A stretch of DNA of 42,901 bases from assembly GCF_016836705.1 (NCBI RefSeq), contig NZ_JAFCGY010000038.1:1-42901 (forward strand), read 5' to 3'. This document shows, in pieces, positions 27,093 to 35,889 of this stretch (position 1 is the first letter of the stretch; every line of letters begins with the position of its first letter). Position numbers and translations under genes: made by a program. The notes under the pieces are model-generated. The model did not search any database. It was not told the DNA's origin and saw nothing but the letters and a program-made list of their open reading frames with translations. The stretch comes from Mesorhizobium caraganae (GTDB lineage Bacteria; Pseudomonadota; Alphaproteobacteria; Rhizobiales; Rhizobiaceae).

Positions 27093-27413
27093 TCGTTATT
27101 CCATCAATCGAGCACAGGATCTTCCGGCCTGCTCTTAGAGCCTTTCACGTCGAGATTGAACCCCGCTTGAATTCGCGGCGACAAGGCGATCCCGATCGCG
27201 GGCGGCGAATTTCCCCGGCCGGCAAATGTCCGCCCGCCGGCGACAACAAATTCCAAATAGATGCAGGTCCTCTAATGTTGGAAACTGGCTGCCGCAAGCA
27301 TGGCCTGTGGCGCAACTGCTGTGCTTTCCAAGCTTTTGCGTTGGGAATACTCTCTGCCCCATGATTCGCGGCGCAGAAAACGCGAACCCGCGGATCGATA
27401 CGAGGAGAGGGCA
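27093..27413. other. Intergenic region upstream of rsmB and aqpZ
   Basis: Divergent genes flank this stretch, so both promoters are expected. A GCCGGC/GCCGGC hairpin lies near 27219-27242. No gene was recognised. Confidence 0.4.
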
Positions 27414-28091
27414 ATGAAAACGTATCTCGCGGAAGTTCTAGGGACATTTCTGTTGGTGTTCATCGGCACGGCGTCGGTGGCGACGGGCGGCTTCCTGGCC
27501 GATCTGCCGCTCGGCCAGGAAGCCATCGGCCTGGCGTTCGGCATCGGCCTGATTGCGGCGGCCTATGCGGTCGGACCGATTTCCGGCGCGCATCTCAATC
27601 CGGCCGTCACGCTCGGCGTCTTCCTTGCCGGCCGGCTGCCGGCCAAGGATGTCATCCCTTACTGGATCGCACAGGTCATCGGCGCCATCCTGGCCTCGCT
27701 GGCGCTGTGGATCATCGTCTCCGGTCAGACCGGCGGACACACAACCGGCTTCGGCGCCAATGGCTGGGACGTGGCGAAATGGGGGATGAGTTCGGCCTTC
27801 CTGTGGGAGCTGATCGGCACCTTCACCTTCGTCACCGTCATCCTCGGCGTCACCGCGGAAAAGCACTCGACGGCGTTCGCAGGCCTAGTCATCGGCCTGA
27901 CGCTGGCAGGGCTGCACTTCGCCATGATCCCGGTGACCGGCACCTCGGTCAATCCGGCGCGTTCGATCGGCCCGGCGCTGTTTACCGGTGGTGACGCGCT
28001 CAAACAGCTCTGGCTGTTCATCGTCGCGCCGCTGATCGGTGGTGCCATTGCCGGCGTCGTCGCCAAAGCGCGCATCTTCGAAAAGGACTGA
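27414..28091 (+). CDS. aqpZ: Aquaporin Z
   Basis: The 225-residue membrane protein has six membrane spans and the two NPA half-helices, HLNPAVTLG and SVNPARSIGPAL. The Arg of the selectivity filter follows the second NPA. The His in LAGLHFAMIPVTG and the small residues around it fit a water-selective AqpZ rather than a glycerol channel. The ATG at 27414 has GAGGAGAGG upstream. The gene ends at a shared terminator facing katG. Confidence 0.93.
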   Translation: MKTYLAEVLGTFLLVFIGTASVATGGFLADLPLGQEAIGLAFGIGLIAAAYAVGPISGAHLNPAVTLGVFLAGRLPAKDVIPYWIAQVIGAILASLALWIIVSGQTGGHTTGFGANGWDVAKWGMSSAFLWELIGTFTFVTVILGVTAEKHSTAFAGLVIGLTLAGLHFAMIPVTGTSVNPARSIGPALFTGGDALKQLWLFIVAPLIGGAIAGVVAKARIFEKD

Positions 28092-28110
28092 TTTCGAAAC
28101 CTGCATAAAC

Positions 28111-28142
28111 AAAAAGGCGCGGGCCTCGGCCCGCGCCTTTTT
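28111..28142. terminator. Bidirectional terminator between aqpZ and katG
   Basis: AAAAAGGCGCGGGCC and GGCCCGCGCCTTTTT form a perfect 15-bp stem around TC. The T run on each strand lets it end both convergent genes. Confidence 0.92.
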
Positions 28143-28158
28143 GCTTGGGAGGTTGTAA

Positions 28159-30354
28159 TCAGGCGGCGATGTCGAAGCGGTCGGCGTTCATCACCTTGGT
28201 CCACGCCTTGACGAAATCGCCGACGAATTTCGGCCCGGCATCCGCCGACCCGTAGACCTCGGCCAGCGCGCGCAACTGCGCATGCGAGCCGAAGATCAGG
28301 TCGGCGCGGGTGGCGGTCCACTTGACTGCCTTGGTCTTGCGGTCGCGCGCTTCGTAGACCTCGTGCGAGCCCGGCTCGGAGGCCGGATCCCAGACGGTCG
28401 CCATCGAGAGCAGGTTGACGAAGAAGTCGTTCGTCAGCGTGCCCGGCCTATCGGTCAATACGCCATGCTTCGAGCCGCCGGCATTGGCGCCGAGCACGCG
28501 CAGGCCGGCGACCAGCACCGTCATCTCCGGCGCCGTCAGGTTGAGCAGTTGCGCGCGATCGACCAGCAACGCTTCGACCGACATCGGCAGCTTGCCGCTG
28601 ACATAATTGCGGAAGCCATCGACTTTCGGCTCAAGCGCGGCGAAGGAATGAACGTCGGTCTGCGCCTGCGAGGCGTCGGTGCGGCCCGGCGTGAACGGCA
28701 CCTTCACCGCGTTGCCGCCATCCGCCGCGGCCTTCTCGACCGCGGCGACACCACCGAGCACAATGAGGTCGGCCAGCGACACCTTCTTGCCGCCAACGTT
28801 GAACTCCTTCTGGATGGCCTCGAGCTTCGCCAGCACCTTGGCCAGTTCAGTCGGCTGGTTGACCTCCCAGTCCTTCTGCGGTGCCAAACGAATGCGCGCG
28901 CCATTGGCGCCGCCGCGCTTGTCGGAGTTGCGGAAGGTAGAGGCCGAGGCCCAAGCGGTCGAAACCAGCTGCGAAACGGTGAGGCCCGAAGCCAGGATCT
29001 TGGCCTTCAGGGAAGCGATATCCTGGTCGCTGACCAGTTCATGGTCGACTGCCGGCACCGGATCCTGCCAGATCAGCTCTTCCTTCGGAACCAACGGGCC
29101 GAGATAGCGCACGATCGGACCCATGTCGCGATGGGTGAGCTTGAACCAGGCGCGGGCGAAGGCGTCGGCGAACTGCTCGGGATGCTCATGGAAACGCCGC
29201 GAGATCTTCTCATAGGCCGGGTCGGCACGCAGTGCGAGGTCGGTGGTGAGCATCGCCGGTGCATGGCGCTTTCCCGGATTGTGCGCGTCCGGCACCGTAA
29301 CCGCGCCGGAACCGCCTTTCGGCGTCCACTGATGGGCGCCGGCGGGGCTCTTGGTCAGTTCCCATTCGAAGTTGAACAGATTGTCGAAGAAGTTGTTGCT
29401 CCACTTGGTCGGCGTCGTCGTCCAGGTGACTTCGAGGCCTGACGTGATCGCATCGCCGGCAATGCCTGACGCATGCTTGCTCGACCAGCCGAGCCCTTGC
29501 GCCTCGATGCCGGCGCCTTCCGGCTCGGCGCCAACAAGGGCTGCATCACCGGCGCCGTGGGTCTTGCCGAAGGTGTGGCCGCCGGCGATCAGCGCCACGG
29601 TTTCCTCGTCGTTCATCGCCATGCGCCCGAAGGTCTCGCGGATATCGCGCGCCGAGGCCAGCGGATCGGGCTTGCCGTTCGGGCCTTCCGGATTGACGTA
29701 GATCAAGCCCATCTGCACGGCGCCGAGATGGCCGTGCAGTTCGCGGTCGCCGGAGTAGCGCTTGTCGTCGAGCCACTTGGTTTCCGAACCCCAGTTGACG
29801 TCCTGCTCGGGCTCCCAGACATCGGCGCGGCCGCCAGCAAAACCAAAGGTCTTGAAGCCCATCGATTCCAGCGCGACGTTGCCGGTGAGGATCAACAGGT
29901 CGGCCCAGGAAATCTTGCGGCCGTATTTCTGCTTGATCGGCCACAGCAGCCGGCGCGCCTTGTCGAGATTGGCGTTGTCCGGCCAACTGTTCAACGGCGC
30001 GAAACGCTGTTGGCCGCCGCCGGCGCCACCGCGACCATCGCCGATGCGATAGGTGCCGGCGCTGTGCCAGGCCATGCGAATGAACAGCGGCCCGTAATGG
30101 CCGAAATCGGCCGGCCACCAATCCTGCGAATCCGTCATCACCTTGTGCAGGTCCTTGATCACCGCATCGAGGTCGAGGCTCTTGAACTCCTCGGCGTAAT
30201 CGAACGCCTCGCCCATCGGGTCCGAAAGGTTCGACTGCTGGTGGAGAACGCTGATGTCGATCTGGTTCGGCCACCAGTCACGGTTGGTCCTACCGGAGGT
30301 TCCATGCGCGACCGGGCATTTGCCGGCGCTGTTGTCGTCGGTATTCGCGTCCAT
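28159..30354 (-). CDS. katG: Catalase-peroxidase
   Basis: The 731-residue protein breaks down hydrogen peroxide and has peroxidase activity with a haem cofactor. The start at 30354 (MDANTDDNSAGKCPVAHG) has GGAGG about eight bases upstream. The Trp-Tyr-Met adduct residues can be seen in RMAWHSAGTYR (distal Arg-Trp-His), in the Tyr of MGLIYVNPEGPNG and in the Met of GRMAMNDEE. The proximal His is in GGHTFGKTHG. The second, haem-free half follows as usual. The gene is divergent from oxyR with 141 bases between. Confidence 0.97.
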   Translation of the reverse strand: MDANTDDNSAGKCPVAHGTSGRTNRDWWPNQIDISVLHQQSNLSDPMGEAFDYAEEFKSLDLDAVIKDLHKVMTDSQDWWPADFGHYGPLFIRMAWHSAGTYRIGDGRGGAGGGQQRFAPLNSWPDNANLDKARRLLWPIKQKYGRKISWADLLILTGNVALESMGFKTFGFAGGRADVWEPEQDVNWGSETKWLDDKRYSGDRELHGHLGAVQMGLIYVNPEGPNGKPDPLASARDIRETFGRMAMNDEETVALIAGGHTFGKTHGAGDAALVGAEPEGAGIEAQGLGWSSKHASGIAGDAITSGLEVTWTTTPTKWSNNFFDNLFNFEWELTKSPAGAHQWTPKGGSGAVTVPDAHNPGKRHAPAMLTTDLALRADPAYEKISRRFHEHPEQFADAFARAWFKLTHRDMGPIVRYLGPLVPKEELIWQDPVPAVDHELVSDQDIASLKAKILASGLTVSQLVSTAWASASTFRNSDKRGGANGARIRLAPQKDWEVNQPTELAKVLAKLEAIQKEFNVGGKKVSLADLIVLGGVAAVEKAAADGGNAVKVPFTPGRTDASQAQTDVHSFAALEPKVDGFRNYVSGKLPMSVEALLVDRAQLLNLTAPEMTVLVAGLRVLGANAGGSKHGVLTDRPGTLTNDFFVNLLSMATVWDPASEPGSHEVYEARDRKTKAVKWTATRADLIFGSHAQLRALAEVYGSADAGPKFVGDFVKAWTKVMNADRFDIAA

Positions 30355-30495
30355 CTTAGCCTCCGAATTGCTGATTTTTCTGTGTTGGTTTTCCGGGCCG
30401 GTCGGGAGCCGCGCCACTCTGGAATGGTTCCAGACTAGGCCGTCTCCTCGATAAAAACAAATTGCCTTTCCTGTTTGTTGCGATAGGTTTTCCTT
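30355..30495. promoter_or_regulatory. katG-oxyR divergent promoter region
   Basis: This 141-base gap must hold both promoters and, by analogy with other rhizobia, OxyR sites. ATAG-N7-TTAT at 30483-30497 resembles one half of an OxyR box, next to AT-rich sequence at 30450-30465. The full tetranucleotide spacing could not be made to fit. Confidence 0.5.
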
Positions 30496-31404
30496 ATGAT
30501 TGGTCTCACCGTCCGGCAGATGCAATATTTCGAGGCTTTGGCGCAAACGCTGCATTTCGGCCGCGCCGCAAAGCTCGCCGGCGTCAGCCAGCCGGCGCTG
30601 TCCGCACAGATCGCCGAGATGGAGCAAAGGCTGAACTGCCGGCTGTTCGAACGCGGCGGCAAGACGGTGCGGATAACCGAAGAGGCGCAGGCTCTGCTGC
30701 CGCGCATCGAGCGCATCCTGCGCGATATCAGCGAGGTCGAGACGACGGCGCGGCGCGGCCGCCCGGCCATGGAAGGGCGCTTCCGGCTGGGCATCATCCC
30801 GACGGTGGCGCCCTATCTGCTGCCGCATGTCCTGCCGGAGCTGAAGCGGCATTTTCCGTCCCTGCAGCTCGAGCTGCGTGAAGCGGTGACGGCGTCGCTG
30901 GTCGAGGACACAGCGACGGGACGGCTCGACGCCTTCATCGCCGCGCTGCCGCTCGACCAGCCTGGCCTGGTTACCGAGGCGCTGTTCGCCGACCGCTTCT
31001 TCCTCGCCGTGCCGTCAGGCGACCCGGCCTTTGCCTCGCCGCCGGTGCCGCCGGAGAGCCCGGCGCTGGAGCGGCTGATGCTTCTGGAGGAAGGCCACTG
31101 CCTGCGGGAACGGGCGCTGGCGCTGTGCGGCAGCGTGCGCCCGGTGGCGATGGCAAGCTACGGCGCCACCAGCCTGACGACACTTCTGCAAATGGTGGCG
31201 CATGGGCTCGGCGTCACGCTCATTCCGGAAATGGCGGCAAGACCGGCCAGCGCCATGCCCGATCTCAAGATCGTGCCATTCCAGGAGCCGATGCCGCAAC
31301 GCACGATCTGCCTTGCGTGGCGCCGCAACAAGGTGCGGCATGATGAGTGCGTGGAACTGGCGAAGATCATTCGCGGGCTGGATCAGGCGGTGCTGGCGGC
31401 GTAA
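30496..31404 (+). CDS. oxyR: OxyR peroxide-sensing LysR regulator
   Basis: The 302-residue protein has a LysR HTH (RQMQYFEALAQTLHFGRAAKLAGVSQPALSAQIAEMEQRL). Its sensor domain contains EEGHCLRERALALC, the redox Cys pair with the spacing of OxyR Cys199/Cys208. Peroxide should form a disulfide here and switch on katG, which lies divergently next to it. The late part PDLKIVPFQEPMPQRTICLAWRR is repeated as a relic at 33858. Length is normal. Confidence 0.93.
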   Translation: MIGLTVRQMQYFEALAQTLHFGRAAKLAGVSQPALSAQIAEMEQRLNCRLFERGGKTVRITEEAQALLPRIERILRDISEVETTARRGRPAMEGRFRLGIIPTVAPYLLPHVLPELKRHFPSLQLELREAVTASLVEDTATGRLDAFIAALPLDQPGLVTEALFADRFFLAVPSGDPAFASPPVPPESPALERLMLLEEGHCLRERALALCGSVRPVAMASYGATSLTTLLQMVAHGLGVTLIPEMAARPASAMPDLKIVPFQEPMPQRTICLAWRRNKVRHDECVELAKIIRGLDQAVLAA

Positions 31405-31463
31405 AAGGCCAGCCAAGCGTCACAGAACAGGTTGGCGATCATCGCATGCTCCCAGATGATGAC

Positions 31464-31988
31464 CTAGGAAGCCGCATCATTGTCTGCGATGGCGCGAGTC
31501 GCGTTCTGGTGCGGACGGAATAGAAAATAGAAAGCGACGATGTGCGTGATCATCAGCAGCGGCACGTAGAGGATCGGGACCGCATAGGTGGCCCCCAACA
31601 GGCCCGCATGGGCAGGCAGGTCGACCTGGATAGCCTGGTAATAGTCGACGACGAGGTCGACCGTTCCGACGACATTGAAGGCGACGACGAATAGCCAGAA
31701 GAGCTGGCGTATCCTCACGGTGAGCAGCGCTAGCATGGCCAGCAGCCCGGTTGCGAAGTCGCCATAGGCGGCAAAGATGGCGAAGCTGGCGGGCAGATCG
31801 GGGCTGACGACGCCTGGAAGGATGAAGACGAGGCCGAAGAAGCGGAAGCTGTGCAGCGTGGCGATAGCACGTTGCGCCGCGATCCGGTCCAGAGATCCGA
31901 GCCAAGGCCAGATGTACGCACCAAAGCACAGTAGCCACGCGACATAGCCGAGAACGAGATGGGTCTGAAAGACGATCTCCGTCGACAT
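31464..31988 (-). CDS. Four- to five-span membrane protein, unknown function
   Basis: The 174-residue protein starts MSTEIVFQTHLVLGYVAWLL with AGGAG seven bases upstream. Hydrophobic segments at about residues 7-28, 47-75, 78-115 and 130-158 suggest four or five membrane spans. It lies 12 bases after the methyltransferase stop on the same strand, so the two form an operon. No family was recognised. Confidence 0.7.
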   Translation of the reverse strand: MSTEIVFQTHLVLGYVAWLLCFGAYIWPWLGSLDRIAAQRAIATLHSFRFFGLVFILPGVVSPDLPASFAIFAAYGDFATGLLAMLALLTVRIRQLFWLFVVAFNVVGTVDLVVDYYQAIQVDLPAHAGLLGATYAVPILYVPLLMITHIVAFYFLFRPHQNATRAIADNDAAS

Positions 31989-32000
31989 TCTGATCTCCTG

Positions 32001-32831
32001 TCAGCTGTTGATCGACGCGGCCTCGAACACCGCGGTCAGGATACCGAGCCGGCCTTCCATGAGATTTCGACCCAAATTGGCCGCAAGCTCTGCAAAGTCC
32101 GATCCCATCACCACGCCGAGATTGGGCGAAGGCGGAGGACCCGACGCACGCAACTGCGCGAACCAGGCCTTGGCGATCTCGGTGTCGTCTTGCGATGCCA
32201 GCATGCGGAAGCCGGCCGGTTCGATCGCCTCGCGCGTCGCGTTGATTGTCAGGAGGAAGCTTGTCGCCGGCGTTCGCGCCCAGGGAAGCGGATAGTGCGG
32301 CTCGCCGCCGGCCAACACGACGTCGAAGGTGGCAAACCTGCCACTTGGCTTCAGCACGCGCCGAATCTCGTGGTAGAGCCGTGCCCGGTCGGAAATGTTC
32401 ATCGCCACATGTTGCAGCAGCACGATGTCGAAACGGCCGTCATCGAATGGAAGCTCCAGGGCGCTGGCGGTCTTGAACAACAATTGCCCGCTCTGTCCCG
32501 TGCGCTCGGTCAGATAGCGCGCGGCATCCACGAAAGGCTCGCTGAGGTCCACGCCGGTAACCCGGCAGCCATAGGTCGCAGCCAGAAAGCGCGCCGGCCC
32601 GCCGACGCCCGAGCCGACATCCAAAACCGACATACCGGTGGCAATCCCCGCCAATTGGGCAAGCTCTGCGGTGGCAGCAAGCCCACGGGTATGAAACTGG
32701 TCGAGGGTACCCAATTGCTGCGGCGTGAGAAGCTGATCCTCCGGGCCGAGAGCAGCCAGTACCGTCTTCAGCCGCTCAGTCAGGCCGGTCGCACGATAGT
32801 GATCACGCACCCCATCAAGTTCATCGGTCAT
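32001..32831 (-). CDS. Class I SAM-dependent methyltransferase
   Basis: The 276-residue enzyme has motif I VLDVGSGVGGPARFLA, then VTGVDLSEPFVDAA (acidic motif II), then FDIVLLQHVAMNIS and LKPSGRFATFDVV. The layout resembles small-molecule C- or O-methyltransferases such as the ubiquinone and sterol type. The substrate is not known. It is the first gene of an operon with the membrane protein and is divergent from the LysR gene at 32910, its probable regulator. Confidence 0.85.
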   Translation of the reverse strand: MTDELDGVRDHYRATGLTERLKTVLAALGPEDQLLTPQQLGTLDQFHTRGLAATAELAQLAGIATGMSVLDVGSGVGGPARFLAATYGCRVTGVDLSEPFVDAARYLTERTGQSGQLLFKTASALELPFDDGRFDIVLLQHVAMNISDRARLYHEIRRVLKPSGRFATFDVVLAGGEPHYPLPWARTPATSFLLTINATREAIEPAGFRMLASQDDTEIAKAWFAQLRASGPPPSPNLGVVMGSDFAELAANLGRNLMEGRLGILTAVFEAASINS

Positions 32832-32909
32832 GGCAAAATGTCTCCGAGGTTCAGCTCTTACTTAAATCCGCTTCCATAGTTCGACTAGCCGCTGTAATCA
32901 CAACAACCC

Positions 32910-33818
32910 ATGAAGCAGAACTACACAATCCGGCACGGTGCGCTGGAGGGCGTCGAGGTGTTCCTGGCTGTCGCCAGGCACAGCAACTTCCGCCGCGCCG
33001 CCGCCGATCTCGGCGTGACGCCGTCCGCCGTGAGCCAGACGGTGCGCTCACTAGAGGCGCGCATGGGCGCGGCGCTGTTTGTCCGCACGACACGCAGCGT
33101 CGGTCTGACCGAGGCCGGTCAGCGCTTCCTCGACCGTGCCGGCCCTGCCTTCGAGGAGATTGTCGCCGCCGGCGAGGCCGCGCGTGATGTCGGCCAGCGG
33201 CCGACCGGCCTGCTGCGCCTGTCAGTGCCGCGCGCCGTCGTGCCGTTGATCCTGGAGCCGGTGATCGCGTCATTCTGCCAGGCTTATCCCGAGATCGAAC
33301 TGGAGATCGCCGCGAGCGACGAGATGGTCGATCTGGCGACCGGCGGGTTCGATGCCGGCATTCGCCTCGGCCAGTTCATTGCCACCGACATGGTGGCGGT
33401 GCGGCTGACCCCTTCCTTCTCGTTCGTCGTCGTCGGCAGCCCTGACTATCTCGCGCGCCACGGCCGCCCCGAGCGTATCGACGACTTGCGCCACCACGCC
33501 TGCCTGCGCTTGCGCCGCTCGAACGGCGCCATCGCACCCTGGACATTCGTCGACGGCAACGAGGCGATCGAGGCCATGGTCTCCGGCCCGCTGATCGCCC
33601 ACGACTACCCGACATTGCTCGGAGCCGCGATGCGTGGGATTGGGCTGGCGCAGATCCCTCAACCCGTCGTCGAAGGTCCGATTGCCCAGGGAAAACTTGA
33701 GTCGGTGCTGGACGACATCGCGGCGACGACGCCGGGCGTCTTCCTCTATCATCCCGGCAAGCGCCAGATCCTCCCGAAGCTGCGCGCCTTCATCGACCAC
33801 CTCAAATCCGCGGTCTGA
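32910..33818 (+). CDS. LysR-family transcriptional regulator
   Basis: The 302-residue protein has an N-terminal HTH (VEVFLAVARHSNFRRAAADLGVTPSAVSQTVRSLEARM). A substrate-binding domain follows (LRLSVPRAVVPLILEPVIAS, LATGGFDAGIRLGQFI) and ends FIDHLKSAV. The subgroup fits CrgA-like regulators that often act on a divergent enzyme gene, here the methyltransferase operon. No Cys pair is present. Effector unknown. Confidence 0.88.
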   Translation: MKQNYTIRHGALEGVEVFLAVARHSNFRRAAADLGVTPSAVSQTVRSLEARMGAALFVRTTRSVGLTEAGQRFLDRAGPAFEEIVAAGEAARDVGQRPTGLLRLSVPRAVVPLILEPVIASFCQAYPEIELEIAASDEMVDLATGGFDAGIRLGQFIATDMVAVRLTPSFSFVVVGSPDYLARHGRPERIDDLRHHACLRLRRSNGAIAPWTFVDGNEAIEAMVSGPLIAHDYPTLLGAAMRGIGLAQIPQPVVEGPIAQGKLESVLDDIAATTPGVFLYHPGKRQILPKLRAFIDHLKSAV

Positions 33819-33857
33819 AATAAAGAATGATGGCGGAAACCTTGGCGCTTCCCTCCT

Positions 33858-33924
33858 CTCAAGATCGTGCCGTTCCAGGAGCCAATGCCGCAATGCACGA
33901 TCTGCCTGGCGTGGCGCCGCAACA
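33858..33924 (+). pseudogene. Relic copy of the oxyR 3' region
   Basis: These 67 bases match oxyR bases 31264-31330 with four differences, coding LKIVPFQEPMPQ.TICLAWRRN. The similarity stops abruptly on both sides and the final 24 oxyR codons are absent. It lies 2.6 kb from oxyR on the same strand. It is a relic of a duplicated or foreign oxyR end. Confidence 0.85.
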
Positions 33925-34119
33925 CGCCTTCAGAAAACCTTTGCCGGCTGTTCTGTTGCGGCATGCCGTGGAGATCGGTTTTCGTGAAGGCTTTCAATTC
34001 GGCCCGACGCTGCAATTGACCGCCACGGAGCATTTGCGCGACCCTTTTCAGCGGCCGCTTGTCGATCTCATTGAAAAGGGCATCGTACACGCTGACGTCT
34101 GGCATCGGACGAAGGCGGC

Positions 34120-34308
34120 CGTTTCGACCACAACCGTGTGCGCTACCGCATCGTCCAGCTACCTGACGGGTTGGAATGCTCCGATGGCCCGGCGGCCTCG
34201 TGGGCGACGCTGTCGCAGATACGCAAGCTTCTGAAGATTTCCGGCGCATTGACCAATGAAGCGCGCAGCGTCCTGTCGCTGCTGCTGCCGTATTTGTGGA
34301 GAGCTTGA
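34120..34308 (+). pseudogene. Small gene fragment of unknown family
   Basis: One frame reads IVQLPDGLECSDGPAASWATLSQIRKLLKISGALTNEARSVLSLLLPYLWRA and stops at 34308, with coding-like composition but no good start. It lies inside the junction relic between the oxyR and acyl-CoA synthetase copies. It may be the tail of a lost gene. Confidence 0.35.
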
Positions 34309-34309
34309 G

Positions 34310-34370
34310 TCACGCCGTCTTCTGCATCACCAATCCCAACTCCTCCGCCATCGCCTCGCCCATCAAAATC
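34310..34370 (-). pseudogene. Relic copy of the acyl-CoA synthetase 3' end
   Basis: These bases match the end of the synthetase gene at 37094-37154 at about 85 per cent, coding GEAMAEELGLVMQKTA and the same stop codon (intact gene: REAMVEELGLVVQKTA). Only this tail is present. Confidence 0.85.
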
Positions 34371-34412
34371 GCGGCGCGGCTCGTCTTCTTCAATATCCAA
34401 TCCGAGATCGGC

Positions 34413-35651
34413 TCATCTCTTTGCGAGATGGTCAACCAGACGGGCTGCCTCCTCGGCAACGCCGGGTACCGTGCCCGACTTCCGCGTTGATGCGAAATCG
34501 AGGCCGGTGAAATAGATGCCGGGATCGACGCCGATGCCATCCTCGTGCAAGGGCTGGCTAGCCGCATCGAGCGCGCCGGGCAGCCCAATCCATCCGAAAT
34601 CGCCAGTAAAGCCGGTAGACCAGATTACCGAAGAGATCCCGCTGGCCGCCAGGTCGATCGAGCGTATGGGTGGGTTCGGCAGCCGCGGCTCAACCGTTTC
34701 GGCCGGGTCATCCTCGGCTGGCGGCGCGTGAAGGCCCGTGTGCTCGATATACTGGTCGACCAGGCGCTTGGCATGTGCGGAGATCTCGTCGCCAAAGCGA
34801 ATATGGTCGTCAAGCTCATCGCCGAAGACGAAGCTCTCGTTGTCCATCCCTAAGAATCGACCAAGCAGAACGACGCCCAGCGCGCTGAGCGACTGCAGGC
34901 TGATGGTGTGGGTCGCGCCGAGCAGCGGGCGCGGTGGCAATTTTCCGGATGGCAGGATCAGTTCCCGGCGCGGGAGATCGAGATGACCACTCAAGGTCAG
35001 CCAGTTGAGCATGCTGCCGCCGCGATAGTGTCGCACCCAGCGGCCATTGCGGCATGTCGCCAGAAAGACGGAGCGCCCAGCCAGAACTAGGTCTTCGGCA
35101 ATCTGGCCGCCCGATTGGCCGCTGCCGACCACCAGCACCGCACCGTCGTCAAGTGCGGCCGCATTGCGATATGCGGAGGAATCGATCTGGCGAAGTGTCG
35201 GCGGCAGGTCGGCGGACCAGGGCGGGCGGACCGGACAATTCAGATTGCCAGTCGCGATCACCACGTTGCGCGCCCGAAACGTGCCATCTGGCGTCGCCAC
35301 CCGATAGTGACCATTGTCTCTTGTCAGCTTCTGCACTGGACTCCCGGTTCTCACCGGCAATCGGTGCCGCTCTATGTAGCTCTCCAGATAGCCGACGAAT
35401 TCGTGGTGTGTGATCGCACCCCAAGGATCCGGCCCGTCGTAGGCATCGCCGGGCAGGATCGAGCGTATGTTGGGCGAATTCAGCAGGAAGGAATCCCATC
35501 GCTGTGTTCGCCATGTCTCGCCGACGCGGCTTCGTTCAAGCACGCAATGCTTGAGCCCCTGTTGTTTCAGAAAATAGCTCGCGCCGAGCCCGGCCGAACC
35601 GGCGCCTATGACAACGGCATCAAGTATTCCCCCCACCGTGTTCCCCAACAA
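34413..35651 (-). CDS. FAD-dependent monooxygenase (flavoprotein)
   Basis: The 412-residue protein has an N-terminal FAD-binding fold (VVIGAGSAGLGASYFLKQQG) and GETWRTQRWDSFLLNSP, a mark of flavin-containing monooxygenases. A second dinucleotide fold, VLVVGSGQSGGQIAEDLVLAG, binds NAD(P)H. The last part has VIWSTGFTGDF and the FAD-contacting GIYFTGLDF. Such enzymes insert oxygen into small substrates or act as Baeyer-Villiger-like oxidases; which applies is unknown. It sits in the accessory patch between the junction relic and the antiporter. Confidence 0.85.
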   Translation of the reverse strand: MLGNTVGGILDAVVIGAGSAGLGASYFLKQQGLKHCVLERSRVGETWRTQRWDSFLLNSPNIRSILPGDAYDGPDPWGAITHHEFVGYLESYIERHRLPVRTGSPVQKLTRDNGHYRVATPDGTFRARNVVIATGNLNCPVRPPWSADLPPTLRQIDSSAYRNAAALDDGAVLVVGSGQSGGQIAEDLVLAGRSVFLATCRNGRWVRHYRGGSMLNWLTLSGHLDLPRRELILPSGKLPPRPLLGATHTISLQSLSALGVVLLGRFLGMDNESFVFGDELDDHIRFGDEISAHAKRLVDQYIEHTGLHAPPAEDDPAETVEPRLPNPPIRSIDLAASGISSVIWSTGFTGDFGWIGLPGALDAASQPLHEDGIGVDPGIYFTGLDFASTRKSGTVPGVAEEAARLVDHLAKR

Positions 35652-35889
35652 AGATCCACTTCGAAATTAATACTGTGCGGGGAGCGGATGCGAGGGCGCT
35701 CACCCCTGCAATGCGGCGAGGCATTTTGTGCCGCCCCTGAACCAGGCCAGTGTACTGCAAGGAGCCTGTTTCTGACAGCCCTAGGGATGGAAGCCGTCCC
35801 TACTTCGCGGAAGCGTTCTCTTGTCGGCTAGCTCTAGCGGTTTGCCAGCCGGCGGCCGCCTCATCCCCGCATCTGATCCCACCAACCCC

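Noticed and set aside
25905..27170. Long plus-strand open frame opposite rsmB
   Set aside because: Antisense shadow of a well-supported methyltransferase gene in GC-rich DNA.
30450..30497. Full OxyR binding box upstream of katG
   Set aside because: Only part of the ATAG-N7-CTAT pattern fits and the spacing is off by one or more bases, so it is noted only as a possibility.
33827..34234. Plus-strand open frame of 135 codons after the LysR gene
   Set aside because: It runs through the oxyR relic in the wrong frame and has no coherent protein character.
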